From positions 1-63,679 of the forward strand of contig UQUC01000003.1 of the NCBI GenBank assembly GCA_900544105.1: a DNA stretch of 63,679 nucleotides, in the 5' to 3' direction. Made by a program: the position numbers and the translations under genes. The notes below the pieces were generated by a model. The model was given only the letters and a program-made list of their open reading frames with translations, ran no database searches and had not been told where the DNA came from. Source of the stretch: an uncultured Oscillibacter sp. (lineage in GTDB: Bacteria; Bacillota; Clostridia; Oscillospirales; Oscillospiraceae). Shown here in pieces: positions 24,603 to 32,164 of the stretch (position 1 is its first letter; each line of letters starts with the position of its first letter).

Positions 24603-25373
24603 ATGACAGACGAAAGAAAAGACCAGCTGACCGCCGAGGCCGACGGCCTCATTGAAGGCCGCAACGCGGTGATCGAAGCCCTGCGGACAGAGGCCAGCAT
24701 TGACAAAATTTTCATCCAGAAGGGTGAGGTAGACAAGACCCTGGGCCACATCGCATCCAAGGCCCGGGCAGCGGGCATCGTGGTGGTGGAGGCTGATCGG
24801 CGAAAGCTGGACGGCATGAGCCGCACCCACGCCCATCAGGGCGTCATCGCGCTGGCGGCGGTGCGGGAATACGTCAGTGTAGACGATATTCTGGCGGATG
24901 CCGCCTCCAAGAACGAATCACCCCTGATCGTGGTGTGCGACGAGATCTCCGACCCGCACAATCTGGGCGCCATTATCCGGACGGCTTATTGCGCCGGCGC
25001 TCACGGCGTGGTCATTCCCAAGCGCCGCAGTGCGGGCCTGACCAGCGTGGTGGCCAAGACCTCCGCAGGCGCGGTGTCTCACATGAAGGTGGCCCGTGTG
25101 CCCAACATCCCCTCTCTGCTGAAGGACCTGAAAAAGCAGGGGGTCTGGGTATTCGGCACGGCGGCCAACGGCACCACCGGCCTGTATGACGCGGATCTGA
25201 AGGGTGCCGCCGCCATCGTCATCGGCAGCGAGGGGGACGGCATGACCCGTCTGGCTGCTGAAAACTGCGATTTTCTGGTGAGCATCCCCATGAAGGGTGA
25301 TCTGAATTCCCTGAACGCCAGTGCCTCGGCAGCGATCCTGCTGTATGAGGCCGTGCGTCAGCGGATGAACTGA
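24603..25373 (+). CDS. rlmB: SpoU/TrmH-type RNA 2'-O-methyltransferase (RlmB-like)
   Basis: Transfers a methyl group from SAM to the 2'-OH of a guanosine; RlmB acts on G2251 of 23S rRNA. 256 aa: N-terminal substrate-binding domain (GRNAVIEALRTEASIDKIFIQKG), then the knotted SPOUT domain with motif 1 VCDEISDPHNLGAIIRTAYCAGAHGVV, motif 2 VIGSEGDGMTRLAAENCDF and motif 3 IPMKGDLNSLNASASAAILLYEA. The specific target is inferred by similarity. The downstream gene starts 19 bp later. Confidence 0.92.
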   Translation: MTDERKDQLTAEADGLIEGRNAVIEALRTEASIDKIFIQKGEVDKTLGHIASKARAAGIVVVEADRRKLDGMSRTHAHQGVIALAAVREYVSVDDILADAASKNESPLIVVCDEISDPHNLGAIIRTAYCAGAHGVVIPKRRSAGLTSVVAKTSAGAVSHMKVARVPNIPSLLKDLKKQGVWVFGTAANGTTGLYDADLKGAAAIVIGSEGDGMTRLAAENCDFLVSIPMKGDLNSLNASASAAILLYEAVRQRMN

Positions 25374-25392
25374 GAAGTTTGGAGAGAACACG

Positions 25393-27576
25393 GTGTCAAA
25401 GGATGTCGAGAAAACAGAATACGGCACAGGCACCTGGGATACGCCGCCGTCTGACGAGGATTACACCTTAGAGGAGATCTTGGCGGAATACGGCTCCAGC
25501 CGCCAGCAGAAGATTATGGAAGAGGTGGAACGGGAGACCGCTCCGGCGAAGCCGGAAACGCCCGAGGCACCGGCTTCTGAACAGCCTTCCGCCCCTAAAC
25601 CGACAGAGACGGCCCCTTCCCCAACACCCAAATCAGCAATGGCTCGCTGGGAGGAACGGATCGCTTCGGCAGCGCTGGAACAGGATGGGGAGGACCCCTT
25701 TGCTGCCGATTCGGACCCGGAGGAAGAAGCCGGAACGGATGACGGCCCAGAGCCGGAGGCCACCCGCTTCCTGAGTCTGGAAGAACTGGTGGGGACAACG
25801 GTAGGGGCTGTGATGGAGGAGCACCACGAAACGCTGCTGAAACCGAAACGGGGGCTGTTCTCCCGGAAACGGCAGGAGGAAACGGAGCAGCTCTATGATC
25901 CCATGGAAGCCCCTGAGGAACCGGTAAAGCCTCTTACTGAGGCGGAGAGCATCGGAGAGGAGCCGGAGCTTAGCGAGGTTGCGTCCGAGGAGCGGGAAGC
26001 CTATAAAAGCCGTCACCGACCTCTGGGCTTTGCTTTTTTCATGGCGCTGGTACCCCTCGCCGCTATGACGGCGGGGCAGTACGGCGTGATAGTCCCCTTC
26101 TGGACCGGAGACCGGCAGATCCAAGGCGTTGCCATGCTGACCTGTTTGCTGATCGAATTGGTGCTGTGCTGGCACGTGCCGGTGTACGCGATCCAGAAGC
26201 TGAAAGAAAAACGCTGCGTCAGCGCGCTGCTGGTATCGTTAGCGGTGTTGGCAGCGGCGGTGGACTGCGCGTTGTGGTTGTTTGTTCCGGGGCGGGGAGA
26301 AGCGCTGCCCTATACCGCGGCGGCGGGATTGGCGCTGTGCTTTGCCCAGTGGGGCATCAGCCGGGAAAGCCGGGGCAGCTATGATAGCTTCCGTTTGGCA
26401 TCGCTGGACGATCACCCCCCTTACCTGGTCACGGAAACTCCAAGGGGCGCCTGCAAGCAGCGGGGAGACCTGCGGGGCTTTTATACCACGGCCATGCGGG
26501 ACGATTACGCCTCCCGCCTCCAGACGGTATTTCTCCCCCTGATCTTCATGGCCGCGCTGGTGTTCGCGGGCCTGACCTCTTTGGGACGGGGACACGGAAT
26601 CGACTTCCTGCGGAACTGGTCCGTGATCCTGACGGCGGGAGCTACCTGTTCCCTGCCACTGTGCTGGAGCCTGCCATGGTCCCGGTTGACCCGCCGACAG
26701 CAGAAAAGCGGCTGTGCCGTGGCGGGATGGGATGGCGCGGCCCGGGTAGGAAAGCGCCGGGGCATGATCCTGACGGATACCGACCTGTTCCCGCCGGGGA
26801 CCATCCGGCTCAACGGTGTGAAGGTCTACGGCGAGGAATTGGGCAAGGTGTCGTCCTACGCGGCGGCAGCCGCTCGTGCGGCGGGCTGCGGCCTGGAGCG
26901 GATCTTTGAGGGACTGGCAGTGGGGGAGAACGCCCCACGGGAAACGGCTCAGGACCTGAGCTTCTATGAGCAGGGTGGCTTTGGCTGCACGATCCACGGG
27001 GAATCCGTCCTGTTGGGGACTGCCTCCTTCCTGCGGAAGCAGGACGTGCGGCTGCCCAGCAACATCAACCTGAAAACCGGCATTTTTCTGGCCATCGATC
27101 ATCAGCTGGCGGCGGTGTTCGCTGTGAAGTATGAGGCGTCAGAAAATGTGGATTACGCGCTGCGGACCCTGCGCCGCAGCCGGATCACGCCGATTTTGGC
27201 GGTGCGGGACCCCAACATCACCCCGGCGCTGCTGAAGCGGAAGTTCTATAAGAAGATCAAGGTGGAGTATCCGCAGCTGACGGACCGGGTGGCCCTCAGC
27301 GAAGCGGAGGAGGACCGGGGCCTGCCCCGGGCGCTGCTGCTGCGGGAGGGCCTGCTGCCCTACGCCGAAGCAGTGGTGGGCAGCCGCCGTCTGCGAACGG
27401 CGGTGCGCCGGGCTACCTGGCTGTCCCTGGCGGGCAGCGCCGCCGGCGTTTTGCTGACGGCGTATCTGGTGTCTCTGGGGAAGTTCGATTTGCTCACCCC
27501 CTTGTCCCTGACGGTGTTTTTGCTGCTGTGGACCCTGCCGGTGCTGCTGATGAGCGACTGGACCGGCCGATATTGA
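25393..27576 (+). CDS. Degenerate P-type-ATPase-like membrane protein
   Basis: 727 aa. Residues 1-205 are an acidic, Pro/Glu-rich cytoplasmic region. Membrane helices follow at about 212-230, 243-262, 276-296, 305-320, 378-395 and 408-428, and again at about 675-695 and 700-722. The order matches heavy-metal P1B ATPases: helices, CSLPLCWSLP (419-428) at the place of the CPC helix, and ILTDTDLFPPGTIRL (459-473) at the place of FDKTGTLT. A nucleotide-domain-like stretch GFGCTIHGESVLLGTASFLRKQ and the C-terminal helix pair complete it. The Asp survives but KTGT is lost, and no TGES actuator loop or GDGxND hinge is visible, so ATP-driven transport is unlikely. GTG start with GGAGAG upstream. Function unknown. 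Confidence 0.72.
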   Translation: MSKDVEKTEYGTGTWDTPPSDEDYTLEEILAEYGSSRQQKIMEEVERETAPAKPETPEAPASEQPSAPKPTETAPSPTPKSAMARWEERIASAALEQDGEDPFAADSDPEEEAGTDDGPEPEATRFLSLEELVGTTVGAVMEEHHETLLKPKRGLFSRKRQEETEQLYDPMEAPEEPVKPLTEAESIGEEPELSEVASEEREAYKSRHRPLGFAFFMALVPLAAMTAGQYGVIVPFWTGDRQIQGVAMLTCLLIELVLCWHVPVYAIQKLKEKRCVSALLVSLAVLAAAVDCALWLFVPGRGEALPYTAAAGLALCFAQWGISRESRGSYDSFRLASLDDHPPYLVTETPRGACKQRGDLRGFYTTAMRDDYASRLQTVFLPLIFMAALVFAGLTSLGRGHGIDFLRNWSVILTAGATCSLPLCWSLPWSRLTRRQQKSGCAVAGWDGAARVGKRRGMILTDTDLFPPGTIRLNGVKVYGEELGKVSSYAAAAARAAGCGLERIFEGLAVGENAPRETAQDLSFYEQGGFGCTIHGESVLLGTASFLRKQDVRLPSNINLKTGIFLAIDHQLAAVFAVKYEASENVDYALRTLRRSRITPILAVRDPNITPALLKRKFYKKIKVEYPQLTDRVALSEAEEDRGLPRALLLREGLLPYAEAVVGSRRLRTAVRRATWLSLAGSAAGVLLTAYLVSLGKFDLLTPLSLTVFLLLWTLPVLLMSDWTGRY

Positions 27577-27590
27577 CACTTGACAGAATA

Positions 27591-27635
27591 AAGTACCGGG
27601 AGGCAGACTTTTTCCCTGCCTCCCGGTACTTTTTC
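27591..27635 (+). terminator. Intrinsic terminator
   Basis: A 16-bp stem (arms 27591-27606 and 27616-27631) followed by a T-run closes the rlmB / P-type-ATPase-like unit. Confidence 0.92.
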
Positions 27636-27752
27636 GCGCTGTCCGGGATCAAAAGACTTTTTTTAAAGAAAAATGATTTTTGCGGGACCCCACAAAAATA
27701 GGCGACCCTTTTTGCCTACCCCTCCAAAATGTAAGATCTCACAAAATTCTTG

Positions 27753-27845
27753 TTGTATTGCCTATGAAAAAGCGGTATAATTAACACATTGAGTGAGTCT
27801 CAATGGTTGACAGATCTTTTATCGGCTCATTAGAGCCGTGTCAAC
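27753..27845 (+). promoter_or_regulatory. Promoter and structured 5' leader of the EF-G-like gene
   Basis: TTGTAT (27753-27758), 17 bp, perfect TATAAT (27776-27781). The predicted transcript begins with a small hairpin (ATTGAG / CTCAAT, 27788-27804). A second hairpin with two nested stems follows (GTTGAC 27806-27811 with GTCAAC 27840-27845, and CGGCTC / GAGCCG inside), then AAGGAG and ATG 27873. No T-run follows, so it is not an obvious attenuator. In the rest of the gap (27636-27752) I see nothing else. Confidence 0.55.
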
Positions 27846-27872
27846 AGCATCAACATAAGGAGTGGAACAAAC

Positions 27873-29945
27873 ATGAGCTATTCAGTACAGAACATCCGTA
27901 ACGTCTGCCTGCTGGGTCACAGCGGCAGCGGTAAGACTTCTCTGGCAGAGAGCCTGCTGTTTATGACCGGCGCCATCGACCGTATGGGCAGAGTCGCGGA
28001 CGGCAATACCGTTTGTGATTACGATCCCGAAGAGGTCAAGCGCCAGATCTCTCTGTCCACCGCTGTGGCGCCTATCGACTATAAGGGCTGCCGCATCAAC
28101 GTGCTGGATACTCCGGGCGCATTCGACTTTTCCGGCGAAGTGATGGAGGCTCTCCGGGCCGCCGACGCCGCCATCATCGTGGCCTCCGCCAAGGACGGTG
28201 TGTCCGTGGGCGTTGAGAAGGCATGGAAGTATTGTGAAGAGCGGAATATGCCCCGCTTTATCTATATCTCTAAGATCGACGAGGACCACAGCGACTATAA
28301 TGCCACCTTTGATGCGCTCCGTGAGCGCTTCGGCAACAAGATCGCTCCCGTCGTGGTGCCTACGCTGGACGAAAACAAGAAAGTCACCGGCCTCATGGAC
28401 ATCCTGAATAAGCGCGCCTATGAGATGCAGGATGGCAAGCGTGTGGAGGTCGAGCTGCCTGAGGAAAAGGTGGCCGTTATCAACGAGTTCAACGATGCGC
28501 TGAAGGAATCCGTGGCGGAGACCAGCGAGGAATTCATGGAGCGCTTCTTTAACGGCGAGGACTTCACTTACGCTGAAATGGCTCAGGGCCTGCGTCAGGG
28601 CGTCCGTGAGCTGAGCGTGTTCCCCGTGCTGTGCGGCAGCGCCGTGGCTGATATGGGCACTCTGATGCTGCTGGACAACATCATGGAGCTGCTGCCCTCT
28701 CCCGAGCAGGGCAATTATCATAAGGCCACTCTGGCTGACGGCACCACCGAGGAATTCGTGGTGTCCGCCGGCGGCGTGCCCACGGCTTTCGTGTTCAAGA
28801 CCATTTCCGACCAGTACGGCAAGTACTCCTTCGTGAAGGTCCTCTCCGGCAGCATTACGCCGGATATGACCATGGTCAATGCCCGCACCGGCGACAATGA
28901 AAAGCTGGGCCGCCTGTATACCATGCGGGGCAAGAAGGCCACCGAGGTCAAGGAGCTGGTGTGCGGCGATATCGGCGCCATCGCCAAGATGGATAAGGTC
29001 AAGACCGGCGATACCCTGTGCGACAGCCGTAAGGTCGTGGCGCTGAAGGGCATCCCCTTTGCCGAACCCTGCTACTCTGTGGCCATCGCTCCCAAGACCC
29101 GCGGTCAGGACGATAAGGTGGCTCAGGGCCTGAACCGTCTCAACGAGGAGGATCCCTCCTTCTCCGTGGTCAACAACGCTGAGACGCATCAGATGGTCCT
29201 CTCCGGCGCCGGCGATATGCAGGTGGATGTGCTGGTCAGCAAGCTCAAGACTCGCTTCAACGTGGAAGTGGAGCTGAGCCCTGTCCGCGTGGCTTACCGT
29301 GAGAAGATCCGCAAGACCGTGCAGAAGCAGGGTCGTCATAAGAAGCAGACCGGCGGCAGCGGCCAGTTCGGTGACGTGTGGATCCGCTTCGAGCCCCAGA
29401 CCGAGCAGGATGATATGATCTTCGCCGAGGAAGTGTTCGGCGGCTCTGTGCCCAAGAACTACTTCCCCGCTGTGGAGAAGGGCCTGCGGGAGGCCTGCGC
29501 CCACGGTCCTCTGGCCGGTTATCCTGTGGTGAATCTGAAAGCTGTCCTGTATGACGGCTCCTATCACCCCGTTGACTCCTCTGAAATCGCATTCAAGACC
29601 GCGGCCCAGCTGGCCTTTAAGGCCGCTCTGCCCGAGGCCAACCCCTGCCTGATGGAGCCTGTTGGCGAGCTGAAGGTCACCGTGCCTGACAGCTACATGG
29701 GCGATGTCATGGGTGACCTGAACAAGCGCCGGGGCCGTGTCATGGGTATGGACCCTGCCGGCAATGGCGAGCAGGTCATTACTGCTGAGGTCCCCATGGG
29801 CGAGATGAGCACCTATGCCATCGACCTCCGCTCCATGACCCAGTCCCGCGGCACCTTTACCCTGCACTTTGTCCGCTATGAGGATTGTCCTCCCGCGGCG
29901 CAGGAGAAGGCGATCGCCGAGGCCAAGGCCCGGAACGAGGAATAA
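27873..29945 (+). CDS. Elongation factor G-like GTPase (EF-G paralogue)
   Basis: Translational GTPase of 690 aa with the five-domain EF-G plan: G domain with P-loop GHSGSGKT (15-22), switch II DTPGAFDF, domain II, domain III/IV and the C-terminal RRGRVMGMDPAGNGEQVITAEVPMGEMSTYA block of domain V. Differences from housekeeping EF-G: the initial residues are short, the P-loop is GHSGSGKT instead of AHIDAGKT, and the G4 motif is SKID instead of NKMD. This marks the FusA2/EF-G-like group common in Clostridia, whose members may act in translocation or ribosome recycling. Very strong codon bias and a consensus promoter suggest high expression. Confidence 0.9.
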   Translation: MSYSVQNIRNVCLLGHSGSGKTSLAESLLFMTGAIDRMGRVADGNTVCDYDPEEVKRQISLSTAVAPIDYKGCRINVLDTPGAFDFSGEVMEALRAADAAIIVASAKDGVSVGVEKAWKYCEERNMPRFIYISKIDEDHSDYNATFDALRERFGNKIAPVVVPTLDENKKVTGLMDILNKRAYEMQDGKRVEVELPEEKVAVINEFNDALKESVAETSEEFMERFFNGEDFTYAEMAQGLRQGVRELSVFPVLCGSAVADMGTLMLLDNIMELLPSPEQGNYHKATLADGTTEEFVVSAGGVPTAFVFKTISDQYGKYSFVKVLSGSITPDMTMVNARTGDNEKLGRLYTMRGKKATEVKELVCGDIGAIAKMDKVKTGDTLCDSRKVVALKGIPFAEPCYSVAIAPKTRGQDDKVAQGLNRLNEEDPSFSVVNNAETHQMVLSGAGDMQVDVLVSKLKTRFNVEVELSPVRVAYREKIRKTVQKQGRHKKQTGGSGQFGDVWIRFEPQTEQDDMIFAEEVFGGSVPKNYFPAVEKGLREACAHGPLAGYPVVNLKAVLYDGSYHPVDSSEIAFKTAAQLAFKAALPEANPCLMEPVGELKVTVPDSYMGDVMGDLNKRRGRVMGMDPAGNGEQVITAEVPMGEMSTYAIDLRSMTQSRGTFTLHFVRYEDCPPAAQEKAIAEAKARNEE

Positions 29946-29958
29946 GATCAACCAGTGT

Positions 29959-29986
29959 GGCCGGGGAAGCGATCGCTTCCCCGGCC
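29959..29986 (+). terminator. Perfect 28-bp palindrome after the EF-G-like gene
   Basis: GGCCGGGGAAGCGA / TCGCTTCCCCGGCC with no spacer and no T-tract, 14 bases after the stop. Probably a 3'-end hairpin with non-canonical termination. Confidence 0.65.
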
Positions 29987-30062
29987 GCTGTATCTGTGTG
30001 GGATAGTCCCAGGGCAGTTTAATAGCTCTAACAAAGCGTGAACAATTTTAGGTTCTTTCAAA

Positions 30063-30107
30063 AAGTTGCATTTGCAACTTGCAAACAGAAACGATTCCTG
30101 ATATACT
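30063..30107 (+). promoter_or_regulatory. Promoter of the rubrerythrin gene with palindromic operator
   Basis: TTGCAA (30079-30084), 17 bp, TATACT (30102-30107) preceded by TGA (extended -10). A perfect palindrome AAGTTGCA-TT-TGCAACTT (30063-30080) overlaps the -35 box, and a third TTGCAA half-site is the -35 itself. This suggests a dedicated repressor or activator, which I cannot name. Confidence 0.6.
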
Positions 30108-30176
30108 ACACTCACAAAGCAAAAAACGCTCAAGGAAAGAGCAAAGATAAGGTAATTATTTAAGGAGGATACATCT

Positions 30177-30764
30177 ATGAAGAAGTGGGTCTGCAAGGTT
30201 TGCGGTTACATTTATGAGGGTCCCGAGGCTCCCGTCGAGTGCCCCGTCTGCCACGCCAAGAATGCGTTTGAAGAGGTCAAGGGCGAGATGAAGCTGGCTG
30301 CTGAGCACAAGTTCGGCATCTACGCAGAGACCGTGAAGAACAACGCTGACATCTCCGAGGAGGATAAGAAGTACATCTTCGATCAGCTCATGGCCAACTT
30401 CAATGGCGAGTGCAGCGAGGTGGGTATGTATCTGTGCATGGCCCGGATCGCTCACCGTGAGGGCTATCCCGAGATCGGCCTCTACTGGGAGAAGGCCGCT
30501 TATGAGGAAGCCGAGCATGCCGCTAAGTTCGCCGAGCTGCTGGGCAGCGACCTGGAGAGCAACATGACCGCCTCCACCGAGAAGAACCTGGCTTGGCGCG
30601 TGGACTGCGAGTACGGTGCTACTGCCGGCAAGTTCGAGCTGGCCGCCTGCGCCAAGAAGAACGGTCTGGACGCCATTCACGACACTGTCCATGAGATGGC
30701 CCGCGACGAGGCCCGTCACGGCAAGGCTCTGGAGGGCATGCTGAAGCGCTACTTCAACAAGTAA
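30177..30764 (+). CDS. Reverse rubrerythrin (rubredoxin domain first)
   Basis: Cytosolic peroxide- and oxygen-detoxifying diiron protein, 195 aa. An N-terminal rubredoxin-type iron site (CKVCG 6-10, CPVC 22-25) precedes a four-helix ferritin-like domain with the EXXH-type metal ligands (NGECSEVGMYLCMARIAHREG, YEEAEHAAKF, DEARHGKALEG). The domain order is the reverse of classical rubrerythrin; clostridial reverse rubrerythrins act as NADH-dependent peroxidases together with rubredoxin reductases. AAGGAGG precedes the ATG. A single-gene unit with a strong promoter. Confidence 0.94.
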   Translation: MKKWVCKVCGYIYEGPEAPVECPVCHAKNAFEEVKGEMKLAAEHKFGIYAETVKNNADISEEDKKYIFDQLMANFNGECSEVGMYLCMARIAHREGYPEIGLYWEKAAYEEAEHAAKFAELLGSDLESNMTASTEKNLAWRVDCEYGATAGKFELAACAKKNGLDAIHDTVHEMARDEARHGKALEGMLKRYFNK

Positions 30765-30789
30765 GTTCCGCAAAAACCAAAATCTTTTG

Positions 30790-30826
30790 AGAGGGAACCG
30801 GGAAACCGGTTCCCCCTCTTTTTTGC
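30790..30826 (+). terminator. Intrinsic terminator of the rubrerythrin gene
   Basis: Stem with AACCGG / CCGGTT closed by a GAAA tetraloop, extended by GAGGG / CCCTC and followed by TTTTTT. Confidence 0.9.
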
Positions 30827-30947
30827 GTTCCGTGTGTCCCATCCACATTCGCCATCAGATATATCTGCATGAAAACAAGAGAAATGTGCCTCCGTGCAAA
30901 TTGCGTCCTGGTTTTCTGTCATGTTGACTGATTTGTTCTAACATACT

Positions 30948-30983
30948 AAAATGCGGTCCGCTGATATCTGCGGACCGCATTTT
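30948..30983. terminator. Terminator of the citrate/isocitrate operon
   Basis: A 14-bp perfect stem AAAATGCGGTCCGC / GCGGACCGCATTTT with an eight-base loop, 35 bp beyond the isocitrate dehydrogenase stop; works on both strands. Between 30827 and 30947 nothing was recognised. Confidence 0.88.
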
Positions 30984-31018
30984 GACGATATGGACAGTGA
31001 ACCGTTTGGATGCTGCTT

Positions 31019-32164
31019 TTACAGCTTTTCCAGCAGATAATCCACGAACTGGGCGCAGGAGGCCCCGTCCCGGTGGCCGGTCATGACCACCCGCCGCTCC
31101 GTCTCCGTGCAGAGGCGCATAGCGGCGGCGAGCTGAGCTGCCTTGTCCGCCATGGCAATGTGCCGTAGCAGCAGTTCTGCCGCCTTCAAAATGCTGGCGG
31201 GATTGGCGTAGTCTCCCTCACCGTCGGCGATGAGCCGGGGCGCAGTACCGTGGACGGCCTCGAACATGGCGTATTGGCTGCCGGTGTTGGCGCTGCCCGC
31301 CGTGCCCACGCCGCCCTGGATCTGGGCGGCCTCGTCGGTGATGATGTCACCATACAGATTGGGCAGCACGAATACCTGAAATTTGCTCCGGATCTCCGGG
31401 TTCACCAGATTGGCGGTCATAATGTCGATGTACCAGTCCTCAGCGGTGATCTCCGGATAGTCCGCCGCAACCTCATGGCAGATGCGGGTGAACATTCCAT
31501 CGGTCTTTTTCATAATGTTGGCCTTGGTGACGATCGCCACATTGGTTTTGCCGTTGGCCCGGGCGAAATCAAAAGCGGCTCTGGCGATCCGGCGGGTACC
31601 GGCGTCGGTGGTGACTTTGAAATCCATGCTCAGCATACCGGGCACCTCAACGCCCCGGCTGCCCAGAGCGTATTCGCCCTCCGTATTCTCCCGGAAGAAG
31701 GTCCAGTCGATGCCCAGCTTCGGAACGGACACGGGGCGCACATTGGCAAACAGGTCCAGCTCCCGGCGCATGGCTACGTTGGCGCTTTCCAGTGTACCGC
31801 CCTTGGGGGTCTCTGTGGGGCCTTTCAGCAGCACGTCGCAGTCCTTGATGGCGGCCAGCACCTCGTCAGGAAGGGCTTTGCCCTGAGTGGTGCGGTTTTC
31901 AATGGTCAGCCCCTCGATATCCCGCAGTTCTACCCGGCCGCTGGATAGCTCCTCCGCCAGCAGCTTTTCCAACACCCGCCGGGCCTGGGCCATGAGGATG
32001 GGACCGATGCCGTCACCGGGGATCAGGCCGATGACGATGCACTCCATGCGGGAAAAGTCCTTGGCGGGAGAGCCTTGGGCCATGCGCTCCTGCCGGTTTA
32101 ACTGCTCGGTCAGTAAGGTGCGGAAATGTGCCGCCGCCTGTTCGATATATGCGTTCTGATCCAT
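31019..32164 (-). CDS. Isocitrate dehydrogenase (isocitrate/isopropylmalate family)
   Basis: 381 aa beta-decarboxylating dehydrogenase that converts isocitrate to 2-oxoglutarate. GLIPGDGIGP (46-55), the substrate-loop Arg residues (ANVAMRRELDLFANVRPV), the catalytic Lys/Tyr region (FRENTEGEYA; VAIVTKANIMKKTDG), and the metal-binding Asp cluster (VLPNLYGDIITDEAAQ; HGTAP) are all there. Context with aconitase and citrate synthase favours isocitrate over isopropylmalate. The cofactor is not certain. The ATG overlaps the aconitase stop (ATGA), so translation is coupled. The N-terminal 40 residues are an extension relative to minimal family members. Confidence 0.9.
   Translation of the reverse strand: MDQNAYIEQAAAHFRTLLTEQLNRQERMAQGSPAKDFSRMECIVIGLIPGDGIGPILMAQARRVLEKLLAEELSSGRVELRDIEGLTIENRTTQGKALPDEVLAAIKDCDVLLKGPTETPKGGTLESANVAMRRELDLFANVRPVSVPKLGIDWTFFRENTEGEYALGSRGVEVPGMLSMDFKVTTDAGTRRIARAAFDFARANGKTNVAIVTKANIMKKTDGMFTRICHEVAADYPEITAEDWYIDIMTANLVNPEIRSKFQVFVLPNLYGDIITDEAAQIQGGVGTAGSANTGSQYAMFEAVHGTAPRLIADGEGDYANPASILKAAELLLRHIAMADKAAQLAAAMRLCTETERRVVMTGHRDGASCAQFVDYLLEKL

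Noticed and set aside
27882..29951. 689-codon open frame opposite the EF-G-like gene
   Set aside because: Mirror frame of a strongly codon-biased gene; composition rich in His, Leu and Gly and no family match.
29967..29978. GCGATCGC-type highly iterated palindrome
   Set aside because: It occurs as the centre of a larger hairpin and once more near 4065; two occurrences do not make a repeat family.
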